Position numbers and translations under genes: made by a program. The notes beneath the pieces were generated by a model. It saw only the letters and a list, made by a program, of their open reading frames with translations, ran no database searches and was not told the origin of the DNA. A stretch of DNA of 64,000 nucleotides from Kitasatospora aureofaciens (GTDB lineage Bacteria; Actinomycetota; Actinomycetes; Streptomycetales; Streptomycetaceae), in contig NZ_JPRF03000002.1 of NCBI RefSeq assembly GCF_001188955.3, positions 175,497-239,496 of the forward strand, in the 5' to 3' direction. Positions 35,654 through 42,201 of the stretch are shown one piece after another (the first letter of the stretch is position 1; every line of letters begins with the position of its first letter).

Positions 35654-36502
35654 ATGTCGTCGTCCCCCTCGTCCAGCGTCATCGAGGCCCGCAAGGCGCT
35701 CGCCAACCGCCTGGTCGGCCTGCGCAAGGACGCAGGCCTGACCGGCGACGAGCTGTCTGCCCGCTGCGGGTGGCACCCGGCCAAGACCTCCCGGATCCAG
35801 AGCGGCAAGTCCGCCCCCTCCGAAGACGACCTACGCGCCTGGTGCACCGCCTGCGGCGCCGACGACCAGATCCCCGACCTCATCGCCGCCGCCCGCGCCG
35901 TCGACTCCATGTACACCGAGTGGCGCCGCATGGAACGCACCGGGCTGCGCGCCGCCCAGGAGTCGGTCGCCGCCCTCTACCGCCGCACCGGCCACTTCCG
36001 CGTCTACGCCAGCCGTGTCATGCCGGGCATGGTGCAGACCCCCGAGTACACCACCGCCGTCCTGCGCTCGATCCAGCGCGCCCGCGTCGAGATCGACGAC
36101 GTCGCCGACGCCGTGGAAGCCCGACTGGAGCGCCAGCGGATGCTGTTCTCCGGCCGGCACCGCTTCGGCCTGCTCATCGAGGAGTGGGTGCTGCGCGCCG
36201 CGGTGTGCGACCCGGAGACGATGGCGGCCCAGCTCGGCCACCTACTCGCCGTCTCAGCCAGCCCGTTCGTCAGCGTCGGCGTCATCCCGACCCGGCCCGA
36301 CCGCCCGCACCTGCCGGTCGAGGACTTCTACCTGTTCGACGAGGCCGAGGTGGCTGTCGAGCTGACCTCCGGCTACCTGCGGATCACCCAGCCACGCGAG
36401 ATCGCCGACTACGTACGCACTTTCACCGACCTGGCGTCCATGGCCGTCCACGGAGCCAGCGCCCGTCAGCTGATCACATCGGCAATAGCCACGCTGGGGT
36501 GA
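35654..36502 (+). CDS. XRE-family regulator with DUF5753 domain
   Basis: 282 aa from ATG 35654. N-terminal HTH (ANRLVGLRKDAGLTGDELSA, RCGWHPAKTSRIQSGKSAPS), then the DUF5753 C-terminal domain (FRVYASRVMPGMVQTPEYTT, LERQRMLFSGRHRFGLLIEE). Streptomyces genomes hold many such regulators next to small partner genes; some act with the BldB/AbaA-like or DUF397 partners in development. Here the partners are the two upstream genes. Confidence 0.93.
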   Translation: MSSSPSSSVIEARKALANRLVGLRKDAGLTGDELSARCGWHPAKTSRIQSGKSAPSEDDLRAWCTACGADDQIPDLIAAARAVDSMYTEWRRMERTGLRAAQESVAALYRRTGHFRVYASRVMPGMVQTPEYTTAVLRSIQRARVEIDDVADAVEARLERQRMLFSGRHRFGLLIEEWVLRAAVCDPETMAAQLGHLLAVSASPFVSVGVIPTRPDRPHLPVEDFYLFDEAEVAVELTSGYLRITQPREIADYVRTFTDLASMAVHGASARQLITSAIATLG

Positions 36503-36752
36503 CCTCGCGCAAGAAGGCGCAACCTCGTTGAGAGCCCGGCCTCGCACTCCCTACCGTCGAACCGTCGCCCGCCGTGACGGACCGGACACCCGGCCCCGGC
36601 GGGCGAGCCGGAGCCGCTGCCCCCGCCCCCGTCGGGTGGGCGCAGCCGTCACCGCCGACGAGAGAGCGGAGAACCGCCGTGGCCGCGCACCGCATACCCC
36701 GCCCATCGGCCACGGCCGCGCCCCGGCAGCGTCGGCGGGTGCGAGGTTCACG

Positions 36753-37187
36753 GTGACCACGACCGTCGAGACCCCGACGCTTCCCCCGGTTGCCGACTCC
36801 GCCAGGGCGCTGCTGCCGTACGAGCCGCAGTCCGCATCGGCGGCCCGGCGCCTGGTGCGCACCACGCTGCGCGCGTGGGGGCTGGACGACCTGGTCGAGG
36901 CCGGCGAACTCATCGTCAGCGAGCTGGCGGGCAACGCGGCGAAGACCGGCTGCCGACGGAAGATGACGGTCACGGTCGAGCGCATCACCGAGCGGTGCGT
37001 GCGGATCAGCGTCCGCGACGGCTCCCGCTCCCTGCCCTGCTTGATCGATGCGGGCCTGGCCGCAGTGTCGGGCCGCGGGATGGCCCTGGTCCACCACCTC
37101 ACCGGCGGGCACTGGGGCGTGATGCTGGAGCCGTTCGGCAAGACCGTCCACGCGGATCTGCGCACTCGCGCTCCCGGCCCGGCGTAG
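36753..37187 (+). CDS. HATPase-domain (anti-sigma kinase-like) protein
   Basis: 144 aa from GTG 36753; upstream in-frame sequence is Arg/Pro-rich and not credible. ATP-binding boxes: N box ELIVSELAGNAAK, then CVRISVRDGSRSLPC and G box GRGMALVHHLTGGHWGV. This is the short serine-kinase-like HATPase class found beside DUF5753 regulators in Streptomyces. It may regulate a sigma factor or anti-sigma antagonist such as the STAS protein at 7548, but that pairing is speculative. Confidence 0.85.
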   Translation: MTTTVETPTLPPVADSARALLPYEPQSASAARRLVRTTLRAWGLDDLVEAGELIVSELAGNAAKTGCRRKMTVTVERITERCVRISVRDGSRSLPCLIDAGLAAVSGRGMALVHHLTGGHWGVMLEPFGKTVHADLRTRAPGPA

Positions 37188-37264
37188 CCCGCGCGGGCCG
37201 GGCCGGCCCTCTACTCCTCCCGGGCCCCGGGAGGGCACCATCACAGCGACGGAAGGAGCTCAGC

Positions 37265-37414
37265 ATGGACCACGACGGAGGCCACGGCGGCGGAGGCTCG
37301 GGCGGCGGCGGAGGCGAGGGGGACGGGCACCCGGGCACCCCGTGGACGCCGCCCTCGGACCCGCCGAACCCCGACGGCAGCACGCCGCCCGGTGACGGAG
37401 GCCACCGCAAGTGA
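37265..37414 (+). CDS. 49-aa Gly/Pro-rich peptide, candidate RiPP precursor
   Basis: GAAGGAG at 37251 precedes the ATG. Sequence: MDHDGGHGGGGSGGGGGEGD with a C-terminal part TPWTPPSDPPNPDGSTPPGD and GGHRK. There are no Cys; several Asp lie in NPDG and SDPP contexts, the kind of site used by PCMT-type RiPP methyltransferases. Its TGA overlaps the methyltransferase GTG, so the two are translationally coupled. That coupling, not the sequence, is the main reason to suspect a modified peptide. Confidence 0.6.
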   Translation: MDHDGGHGGGGSGGGGGEGDGHPGTPWTPPSDPPNPDGSTPPGDGGHRK

Positions 37415-38544
37415 CCAGCACCGCGCAGAAGGAGGGCCGCCCCTGCCCGGGGCGGCCCGCCCGCACGTGGGACGCCGCCTTCACCGCGGTTCCCCGCTCC
37501 CTCTTCCTGCCCGACCTGATGTGGGCGCACGACCTGGCCACCAACACCAGCCGAGCCGTCAGCAGGACTTCCGACCCGGACGGCTGGGCGGCAGCCGCCG
37601 CGGCCGACATCCCGATCGTCACGCAGTGGGACGACGGCCGGCACCACGGCGAGCAGCCCGGCAGCGTGCCGACCAGCTCGGCCTCCCAGCCCTCGGTGGT
37701 CGCCGCGATGCTGGAGCACCTGGACGTCCAGGCCGGGCAGCGCGTCCTCGAGGTCGGCACCGGCACGGGGTGGAACAGCGCGCTCCTGTCCCACCGGCTC
37801 GGCGACGCCAACGTCGTCACCGTCGAGATCGACCCCGACGTCACCGCCCGGGCCCGCACCGCCCTGCACAAGGCCGGCTACCGGCCCACCGTGGTCTGCG
37901 GTGACGGCGCCGCCGGCTGGGCGCCCGGCGCCCCGTACGACCGGATCGTAGCCACCTGCGCGCTGCGCGAGGTCCCCCACGCCTGGATCCGCCAGGCCCG
38001 CCCCGGCGCCCTCATCCTCACCCCCTGGGGCACCCACTACAGCAACCTCGACGCCCTGCTGCGCCTGGAGGTAGACGACGACGGCACGACCGCGTCCGGT
38101 CGCTTGCTGGAGCCGGTGGAGTTCATGAAACTGCGCTCCCAACGCCTCACCTGGCCCACGCCGCCCGCGAACGGCGGCACCCTCACCGAGAGCAGCACAG
38201 CGACCACGCCGCCCGAGCACGGCCGGCACGCCGCCTTCACCTTCCTGATGGGGCTGCTCCTGGACGGCGTCACGCACGCGGTCCAGCCGCACGACGACGG
38301 CGCCCGCACCCTGTGGCTGTACTCGCTGACCGAACCGGCCTGGTCGGCGACGACGTTCCGCGAGGGCGAGCGCGAGCACCAGGTGCGCCAGTACGGAGCC
38401 AGGCGGCTGTGGGAGGAGTTCGAGACCGCCTACGCCTGGTGGACCGCAGCGGGCCAGCCGGGCCTTGCACGGTTCGGCCTCACCGTCACCCCGGACGGAC
38501 AGCACCTGTGGCTGGACGACCCCACCCGGCCCCTGCCACGCTGA
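37411..38544 (+). CDS. PCMT-type (protein-L-isoaspartate) O-methyltransferase
   Basis: 377 aa, GTG start inside the peptide's stop (GTGA). The PCMT core has SQPSVVAAMLEHLDV, the SAM motif VLEVGTGTGWNSALLSHRLG, VVTVEIDPDVTARARTAL and YDRIVATCALREVPHAWIRQ. A ~150-aa C-terminal extension (RRLWEEFETAYAWWTAAGQP, RFGLTVTPDGQHLWLDDP) is typical of the actinobacterial branch that accompanies small peptides, not of housekeeping repair enzymes. It likely methylates an Asp or isoAsp carboxylate of a peptide, maybe the one encoded just upstream. Confidence 0.88.
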   Translation: MTSTAQKEGRPCPGRPARTWDAAFTAVPRSLFLPDLMWAHDLATNTSRAVSRTSDPDGWAAAAAADIPIVTQWDDGRHHGEQPGSVPTSSASQPSVVAAMLEHLDVQAGQRVLEVGTGTGWNSALLSHRLGDANVVTVEIDPDVTARARTALHKAGYRPTVVCGDGAAGWAPGAPYDRIVATCALREVPHAWIRQARPGALILTPWGTHYSNLDALLRLEVDDDGTTASGRLLEPVEFMKLRSQRLTWPTPPANGGTLTESSTATTPPEHGRHAAFTFLMGLLLDGVTHAVQPHDDGARTLWLYSLTEPAWSATTFREGEREHQVRQYGARRLWEEFETAYAWWTAAGQPGLARFGLTVTPDGQHLWLDDPTRPLPR

Positions 38545-38578
38545 CCCCACCGACCACCAAGCCAGAGGGGACCGGGCC

Positions 38579-38800
38579 GTGGACGACGAACCGCTGAGCG
38601 AGTGGGCCCAGCGCCGCAACCGGCGTCTGCGCCCAGTCGGAGCGCGACGTGACGTCACCACGGCCGCCGCGCACGTCGACCCCACCGCCCCGCGGCTGAT
38701 TCAGGAGTGGGACGGGCACGCCTGGGTGCCAATCGCCCTCACCGACGAACCACTGACGACCGCGGTGGCGACCGGCCCCGGCCGCCACCGCCGGCCCTGA
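38579..38800 (+). CDS. DUF6087-like small protein
   Basis: 73 aa from GTG 38579 with AGAGGGG upstream, 34 bp after the methyltransferase. DEPLSEWAQRRNRRLRPVGA and HVDPTAPRLIQEWDGHAWVP match the pattern of DUF6087 proteins, which commonly follow such methyltransferase genes in Streptomyces. Basic N-terminal half. Function unknown. Confidence 0.65.
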   Translation: MDDEPLSEWAQRRNRRLRPVGARRDVTTAAAHVDPTAPRLIQEWDGHAWVPIALTDEPLTTAVATGPGRHRRP

Positions 38801-39030
38801 CCACCACACCGGCACCATCCACCCGATCCACGACAGCCAGGCGGGCCTGAGCCGCCGCCGGCCGACCCCGTTGCCGACCGACCGGCTGCTCGTTGGACCC
38901 GCCGAGCGCCCCGACCAGGGCGCGCGGCTGCGCCTGCTCCACACCGCCCGGCCCGGACACCCCCACCGGATCGGGCGCAGCACGGTGAAGCCCTCGGGCG
39001 GCCGGGCCCGTACACACAGCCCGGCCGCCC

Positions 39031-39141
39031 TCATGTGCGCCCTGCGGGCCCCTTGCCGCGGGCAGCCGTCTCGGCTTTGGGGGTCACCGGGATCGACACG
39101 AGCGAGAAGCTGACGGTCATCTTGGCGATTGCGTTCGGCAT
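39031..39141 (-). pseudogene. Ku-protein N-terminal remnant
   Basis: GAGAGGAGG precedes the ATG at 39141. The 28 residues PNAIAKMTVSFSLVSIPVTP resemble the start of bacterial Ku (the IxFGLVxIPV strand). The frame then meets unrelated sequence and stops at 39031. Full Ku is ~280-350 aa, so this is a stump. Confidence 0.45.
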
Positions 39142-39258
39142 CGCATCCTCCTCTCCCTCCATGCTGCGCCCGGGCTCTCCGGTCGGGTCGTGGGGCCTGA
39201 CCTGGGCAGGAGTGTCACTCGAATGGAGAATCGAACATGTGAGCGATATCGTGGGGAT

Positions 39259-39582
39259 GTGACCGCCGCCGTCCCGTTCTCCCGACCCCGCCACCCGGAA
39301 CACCAGCCCGGGGACGCGGAGCGCGCCCCTCGCGAGTTGATGTCCGGCCCCGGCCGCTGCTGGACAGTGGAGCCGCGCTGGCGGTGGGTGGACATCCGGA
39401 TCAGTGGCCGATGGAGGCCCGGCCGGATCGAGCTATGGCGCCTTCATCAGGGGTCGACCCGCTGGGTCGCACTGGTGCGCTGGGGCGCCGACCCGGACGA
39501 CTGGGGCTGGTACCTCTACAGCCCGGCGACCGTCCGGCAGGTTTCGGAGCCGGCTCCCGGCTGCGGCCCGGCGAGCTGGTGA
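39259..39582 (+). CDS. Hypothetical Trp-rich small protein
   Basis: 107 aa from GTG 39259 (or ATG 39223). The core is WTVEPRWRWVDIRISGRWRP and STRWVALVRWGADPDDWGWY, probably a small beta fold. Its TGA overlaps the GTG of the next gene (GTGA), so the two are coupled. Similar small proteins occur in Streptomyces plasmids and integrative elements. Confidence 0.6.
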   Translation: MTAAVPFSRPRHPEHQPGDAERAPRELMSGPGRCWTVEPRWRWVDIRISGRWRPGRIELWRLHQGSTRWVALVRWGADPDDWGWYLYSPATVRQVSEPAPGCGPASW

Positions 39583-39851
39583 ACGCCGACAGCACCGGGG
39601 CGGCAGGCGATCTTGCCGACGTTCTGGATGCCTTCGCCGACCAGGCCGCAGCTCCTGGCGATCCACGGGAAATCTGGGTAACGATCGGCACCCCGCACAG
39701 CATCGAGCAGCGCACCGTCGTGCTGTCGGCCGGCGTCGCCGACTGGATCGGCGACCTGCTGCGCGACGAGTCCGAAGCGCTGGAGCAGGGCCGGACGGGG
39801 CGACAGCCGGACGACGGGCCGGGCGGGTTCGACGGCGTTGACGGCTGGTAG
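39579..39851 (+). CDS. Hypothetical small acidic protein
   Basis: 90 aa from GTG 39579. DLADVLDAFADQAAAPGDPR, EIWVTIGTPHSIEQRTVVLS and VADWIGDLLRDESEALEQGR. Acidic, alpha/beta, no signal. Translationally coupled to the preceding gene. Unknown function. Confidence 0.65.
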   Translation: MNADSTGAAGDLADVLDAFADQAAAPGDPREIWVTIGTPHSIEQRTVVLSAGVADWIGDLLRDESEALEQGRTGRQPDDGPGGFDGVDGW

Positions 39852-39993
39852 GAACTGACCGCACCTTCGGCCGGGCCTCGGGACTGGTCGGTGTCTGGGA
39901 CAGGATCGGGGCAGTATTCGGGATGTGCCCTTCCTGTCGTGGCGGCCGTGGTATCCCAGGGCCATCGGAATCGAGCAGGTAGGAAGGCCCCGC

Positions 39994-40710
39994 ATGTCGG
40001 CGATCGAGTACGCACTTCCTCCGGGCGCCACTACTGGGCATCTGTGGCAGCTCAGAGTCGCCGGCGAGATCAGGGTGCAGACGGTGGACTGGGTGGCCCC
40101 GCTGCCGGAGGGCCTGGTCGCCGACTACTCGACGCCGGATGGAGACGTCTACGTCTCGCAGGTTCTCGTCCCGCTGGGGTGCGACCGGTGTCCGTCGACG
40201 ACCAACCACATCGCACAGGGGCGCTGGGGCGACGAGCTCACCCTGATCTGCATCCGCTGCGGGGCGGCCTGGAATCCCCGGTGGTCTGGCGGCGACGTCG
40301 AGGCCAGCCGCACGCTGTTGAAGCAGATCATCGTAGAGTCAGGCTTTACCCCCGGAACCGGCGTGGGCGACACGGTGGAAGAGATCCGCGACGAACTCCA
40401 GGCCGACCTGTGGACCCCAAGCCGAGCCGATCAGCAGCTGGCCAACGACCTGGTGCTCGGCGTCCACGGCGATCCCGGCCCCGAGGCGATCGCCCAGTGC
40501 ATGAAGTCCACCCTGGACTGGCAACTGCGAAGCCTGCGGTTCTCCGAAGCACTTGCCCGCACCGTCGGTATGCTGCGCGCCCCTGGTGGCGAGGCCGACC
40601 CGGAGGCGCAGAACCTCCTGGACTTCGTCATGGACCTGGCCCGCACGATCGCGGCCATGGCCCCGGACCGTCTTCGGCACGAGCCGGAAGCCGGGCCCGG
40701 AACGCACTGA
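39994..40710 (+). CDS. Hypothetical zinc-ribbon protein
   Basis: 238 aa. AGGAAGG at 39981 supports the ATG at 39994. A four-Cys ribbon is split over residues ~63-90: LGCDRCPSTTNHIAQGRWGD then LTLICIRCGAAWNPRW. The C-terminal half is helical (DFVMDLARTIAAMAPDRL). Cytoplasmic. No family recognised; it could bind nucleic acid. Confidence 0.75.
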   Translation: MSAIEYALPPGATTGHLWQLRVAGEIRVQTVDWVAPLPEGLVADYSTPDGDVYVSQVLVPLGCDRCPSTTNHIAQGRWGDELTLICIRCGAAWNPRWSGGDVEASRTLLKQIIVESGFTPGTGVGDTVEEIRDELQADLWTPSRADQQLANDLVLGVHGDPGPEAIAQCMKSTLDWQLRSLRFSEALARTVGMLRAPGGEADPEAQNLLDFVMDLARTIAAMAPDRLRHEPEAGPGTH

Positions 40711-40720
40711 TGCTTTCGCC

Positions 40721-40752
40721 CGGCCCGGCCTCCTACGACGGCGGCCGGGCCG
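40721..40752 (+). terminator. Hairpin after the zinc-ribbon gene
   Basis: CGGCCCGGCC (40721) pairs perfectly with GGCCGGGCCG (40743), 12-nt loop, 11 bp after the stop. Confidence 0.6.
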
Positions 40753-40910
40753 CGGTGTGTCCGCGTCCATTACCGGCACCAAAATGTCCTGCCGGATCGT
40801 GGTGGTACGCCCCAGGCCATAGACGTTTCTGCGCGCGGGTCCTGTCTGGTGGACTCTGTGCGCTCGCCTTGAAGGGGTGAAGGAACACACCTCTTCCGAA
40901 GGGGGGCGTC

Positions 40911-41156
40911 ATGACGCCCGTTCAGTCCGTTCTGCAGTTCCTCGCCGACGTCGTCGCCAGCGTGGCCTGGCCGCAGGCCGACCAGCTCGCCCACGCGGTC
41001 CGCAACGTCGGCTTCGTCCTCTCCACCGTCTCGGCCGCCGTGAACGCCCTGGCCGCCATTCGCAAGCGGCGTACCTCCAAGGACCCGGTCGCCCTGCCCG
41101 TCCTGGGCTGCTGCGGGGCGTGCCCGGCCCACCGCCCGCAGGCTGGCGCCGAGTAG
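40911..41156 (+). CDS. Small hypothetical protein with Cys cluster
   Basis: 81 aa, GGGGGG before the ATG. Helical and amphipathic (SVLQFLADVVASVAWPQADQ, AVRNVGFVLSTVSAAVNALA), then a basic turn and VLGCCGACPAHRPQ at the C-terminus, a Cys cluster that could bind metal. Possibly membrane-associated. Unknown. Confidence 0.6.
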   Translation: MTPVQSVLQFLADVVASVAWPQADQLAHAVRNVGFVLSTVSAAVNALAAIRKRRTSKDPVALPVLGCCGACPAHRPQAGAE

Positions 41157-41166
41157 GGCCGGGAAG

Positions 41167-41207
41167 CGGTCCGGCCCGGCCACCGTGATGGTGACCGGGC
41201 CGGACCG
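41167..41207. terminator. Bidirectional terminator between convergent genes
   Basis: CGGTCCGGCCCGG at 41167 pairs with CCGGGCCGGACCG at 41195, with an inner CACC/GGTG extension around GTGAT. It lies between the stops at 41156 (plus) and 41216 (minus). Confidence 0.75.
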
Positions 41208-41215
41208 TGCGGGGC

Positions 41216-41380
41216 TCAGGCGTTGCGCATGGCGAACGCGACGCCCGCGGTCAGCGCGGCGAGCTGGGCCGCGTTGAGGCCGAGCACGCGCGCTTGGCTC
41301 TTCGCCACGTTGCCGAGCACGTAGGTGCCGACCAGGGCCGCGCCGAGGATCACCACGGCCTTCTGCTGGCGAGGACTCAT
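41216..41380 (-). CDS. Small membrane protein
   Basis: 54 aa from the ATG at 41380, chosen because GGAAGGGGG lies 9 bp upstream. One or two hydrophobic stretches: KAVVILGAALVGTYVLGNVA and AAQLAALTAGVAFAM. Unknown. It is divergent from the replication-like module. Confidence 0.6.
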   Translation of the reverse strand: MSPRQQKAVVILGAALVGTYVLGNVAKSQARVLGLNAAQLAALTAGVAFAMRNA

Positions 41381-41483
41381 CTTCTTCACCCCCTTCCGGT
41401 GTTGGTAACCGACCACGGTCTCACCCGGCACCGACAGGGAGGGCAGACAGACCGCCCGGGCATGCTTGTACGACTTACTAAAA

Positions 41484-41551
41484 AGGCGTGGACAGTGTCG
41501 TAGGGGAGGCGTAGAGTCGTCCTAGCGTTTCAAGTGAGCTGAATAGGCGTG
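41484..41551 (+). promoter_or_regulatory. Promoter with AGGCGTR boxes for the replication-like module
   Basis: TGGACA at 41489 and TAGAGT at 41512 are 17 bp apart, a good SigA-type promoter. AGGCGTG at 41484 overlaps the -35, AGGCGTA at 41507 overlaps the -10, and a third AGGCGTG is at 41545. The overlap suggests repression by the first gene product, an HTH protein. This is inference. Confidence 0.55.
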
Positions 41552-41562
41552 GAGGTCTGGGT

Positions 41563-42201
41563 GTGTTCGTGACGACCGGTCAGGCCGGGACGGCACTGGG
41601 GTGCTCGATCCCGACGGTGAAGAAGCTGATGGCCACTGGCGTGGTCCCCGGCGTGCGCGAGACGGGCCGGCAGGTGTTCCCGCTGGCCGCTCTCCAAGCG
41701 CTCCAGGGGCGGCCCGTCGCCGACCTGACCGTGCTCGGCGCGCCCGAGGTTGCGGTGCTGCGCTCGGACGCTCCGGCGAAGGTGGACGAGTCGGACCGCG
41801 AGTGGATCGGCTTCGGCACCGCGCTGGACCGGGGGCAGCTGCTGGCCGCGCTGTCCGGCTGGTGGCGGTGCGATCCGGCCCGGGTCGCGGCCGGCGGAGT
41901 GCTGCCGGTGACGGTGGCCGGGTTCGTGGTCGCGGTGCTGACCGGCCTGGCCGAGTGGGAGTCCGACGGCACGGTGGGCACCGCGGGCCGGTTCCGCTTC
42001 CCGAAGGCGCGCCTGGCCGGCTACCTGACCGACCTCACCGCCCCCGCCAACGCCGCCACCCCCACCGACCCGCAGGACGCCCGCCTGGCGGGATTGCTGC
42101 TCGGCACCCGCCTGCCGTCTGTCTCCGGTGGCCCGATCGCCTACGTCCCCACCACGACCGCCGTCGACCAGCCCGACACTGAGGGGGGAGTGACCCGCTG
42201 A
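41563..42201 (+). CDS. HTH (MerR/excisionase-like) protein, first gene of module
   Basis: 212 aa from GTG 41563. The N-terminal ~50 residues form an excisionase/MerR-like HTH (VTTGQAGTALGCSIPTVKKL MATG then RQVFPLAALQAL). The middle part has TALDRGQLLAALSGWWRCDP and VAGFVVAVLTGLAEWESDGT. Its TGA overlaps the next ATG (TGATG), so the two are coupled. Likely an autoregulator or origin-binding protein for the module. Confidence 0.75.
   Translation: MFVTTGQAGTALGCSIPTVKKLMATGVVPGVRETGRQVFPLAALQALQGRPVADLTVLGAPEVAVLRSDAPAKVDESDREWIGFGTALDRGQLLAALSGWWRCDPARVAAGGVLPVTVAGFVVAVLTGLAEWESDGTVGTAGRFRFPKARLAGYLTDLTAPANAATPTDPQDARLAGLLLGTRLPSVSGGPIAYVPTTTAVDQPDTEGGVTR

Noticed and set aside
37411..38544. 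FxLD-type lanthipeptide cluster
   Set aside because: The upstream peptide has no FxLD motif and no lanthipeptide dehydratase or cyclase gene is nearby.
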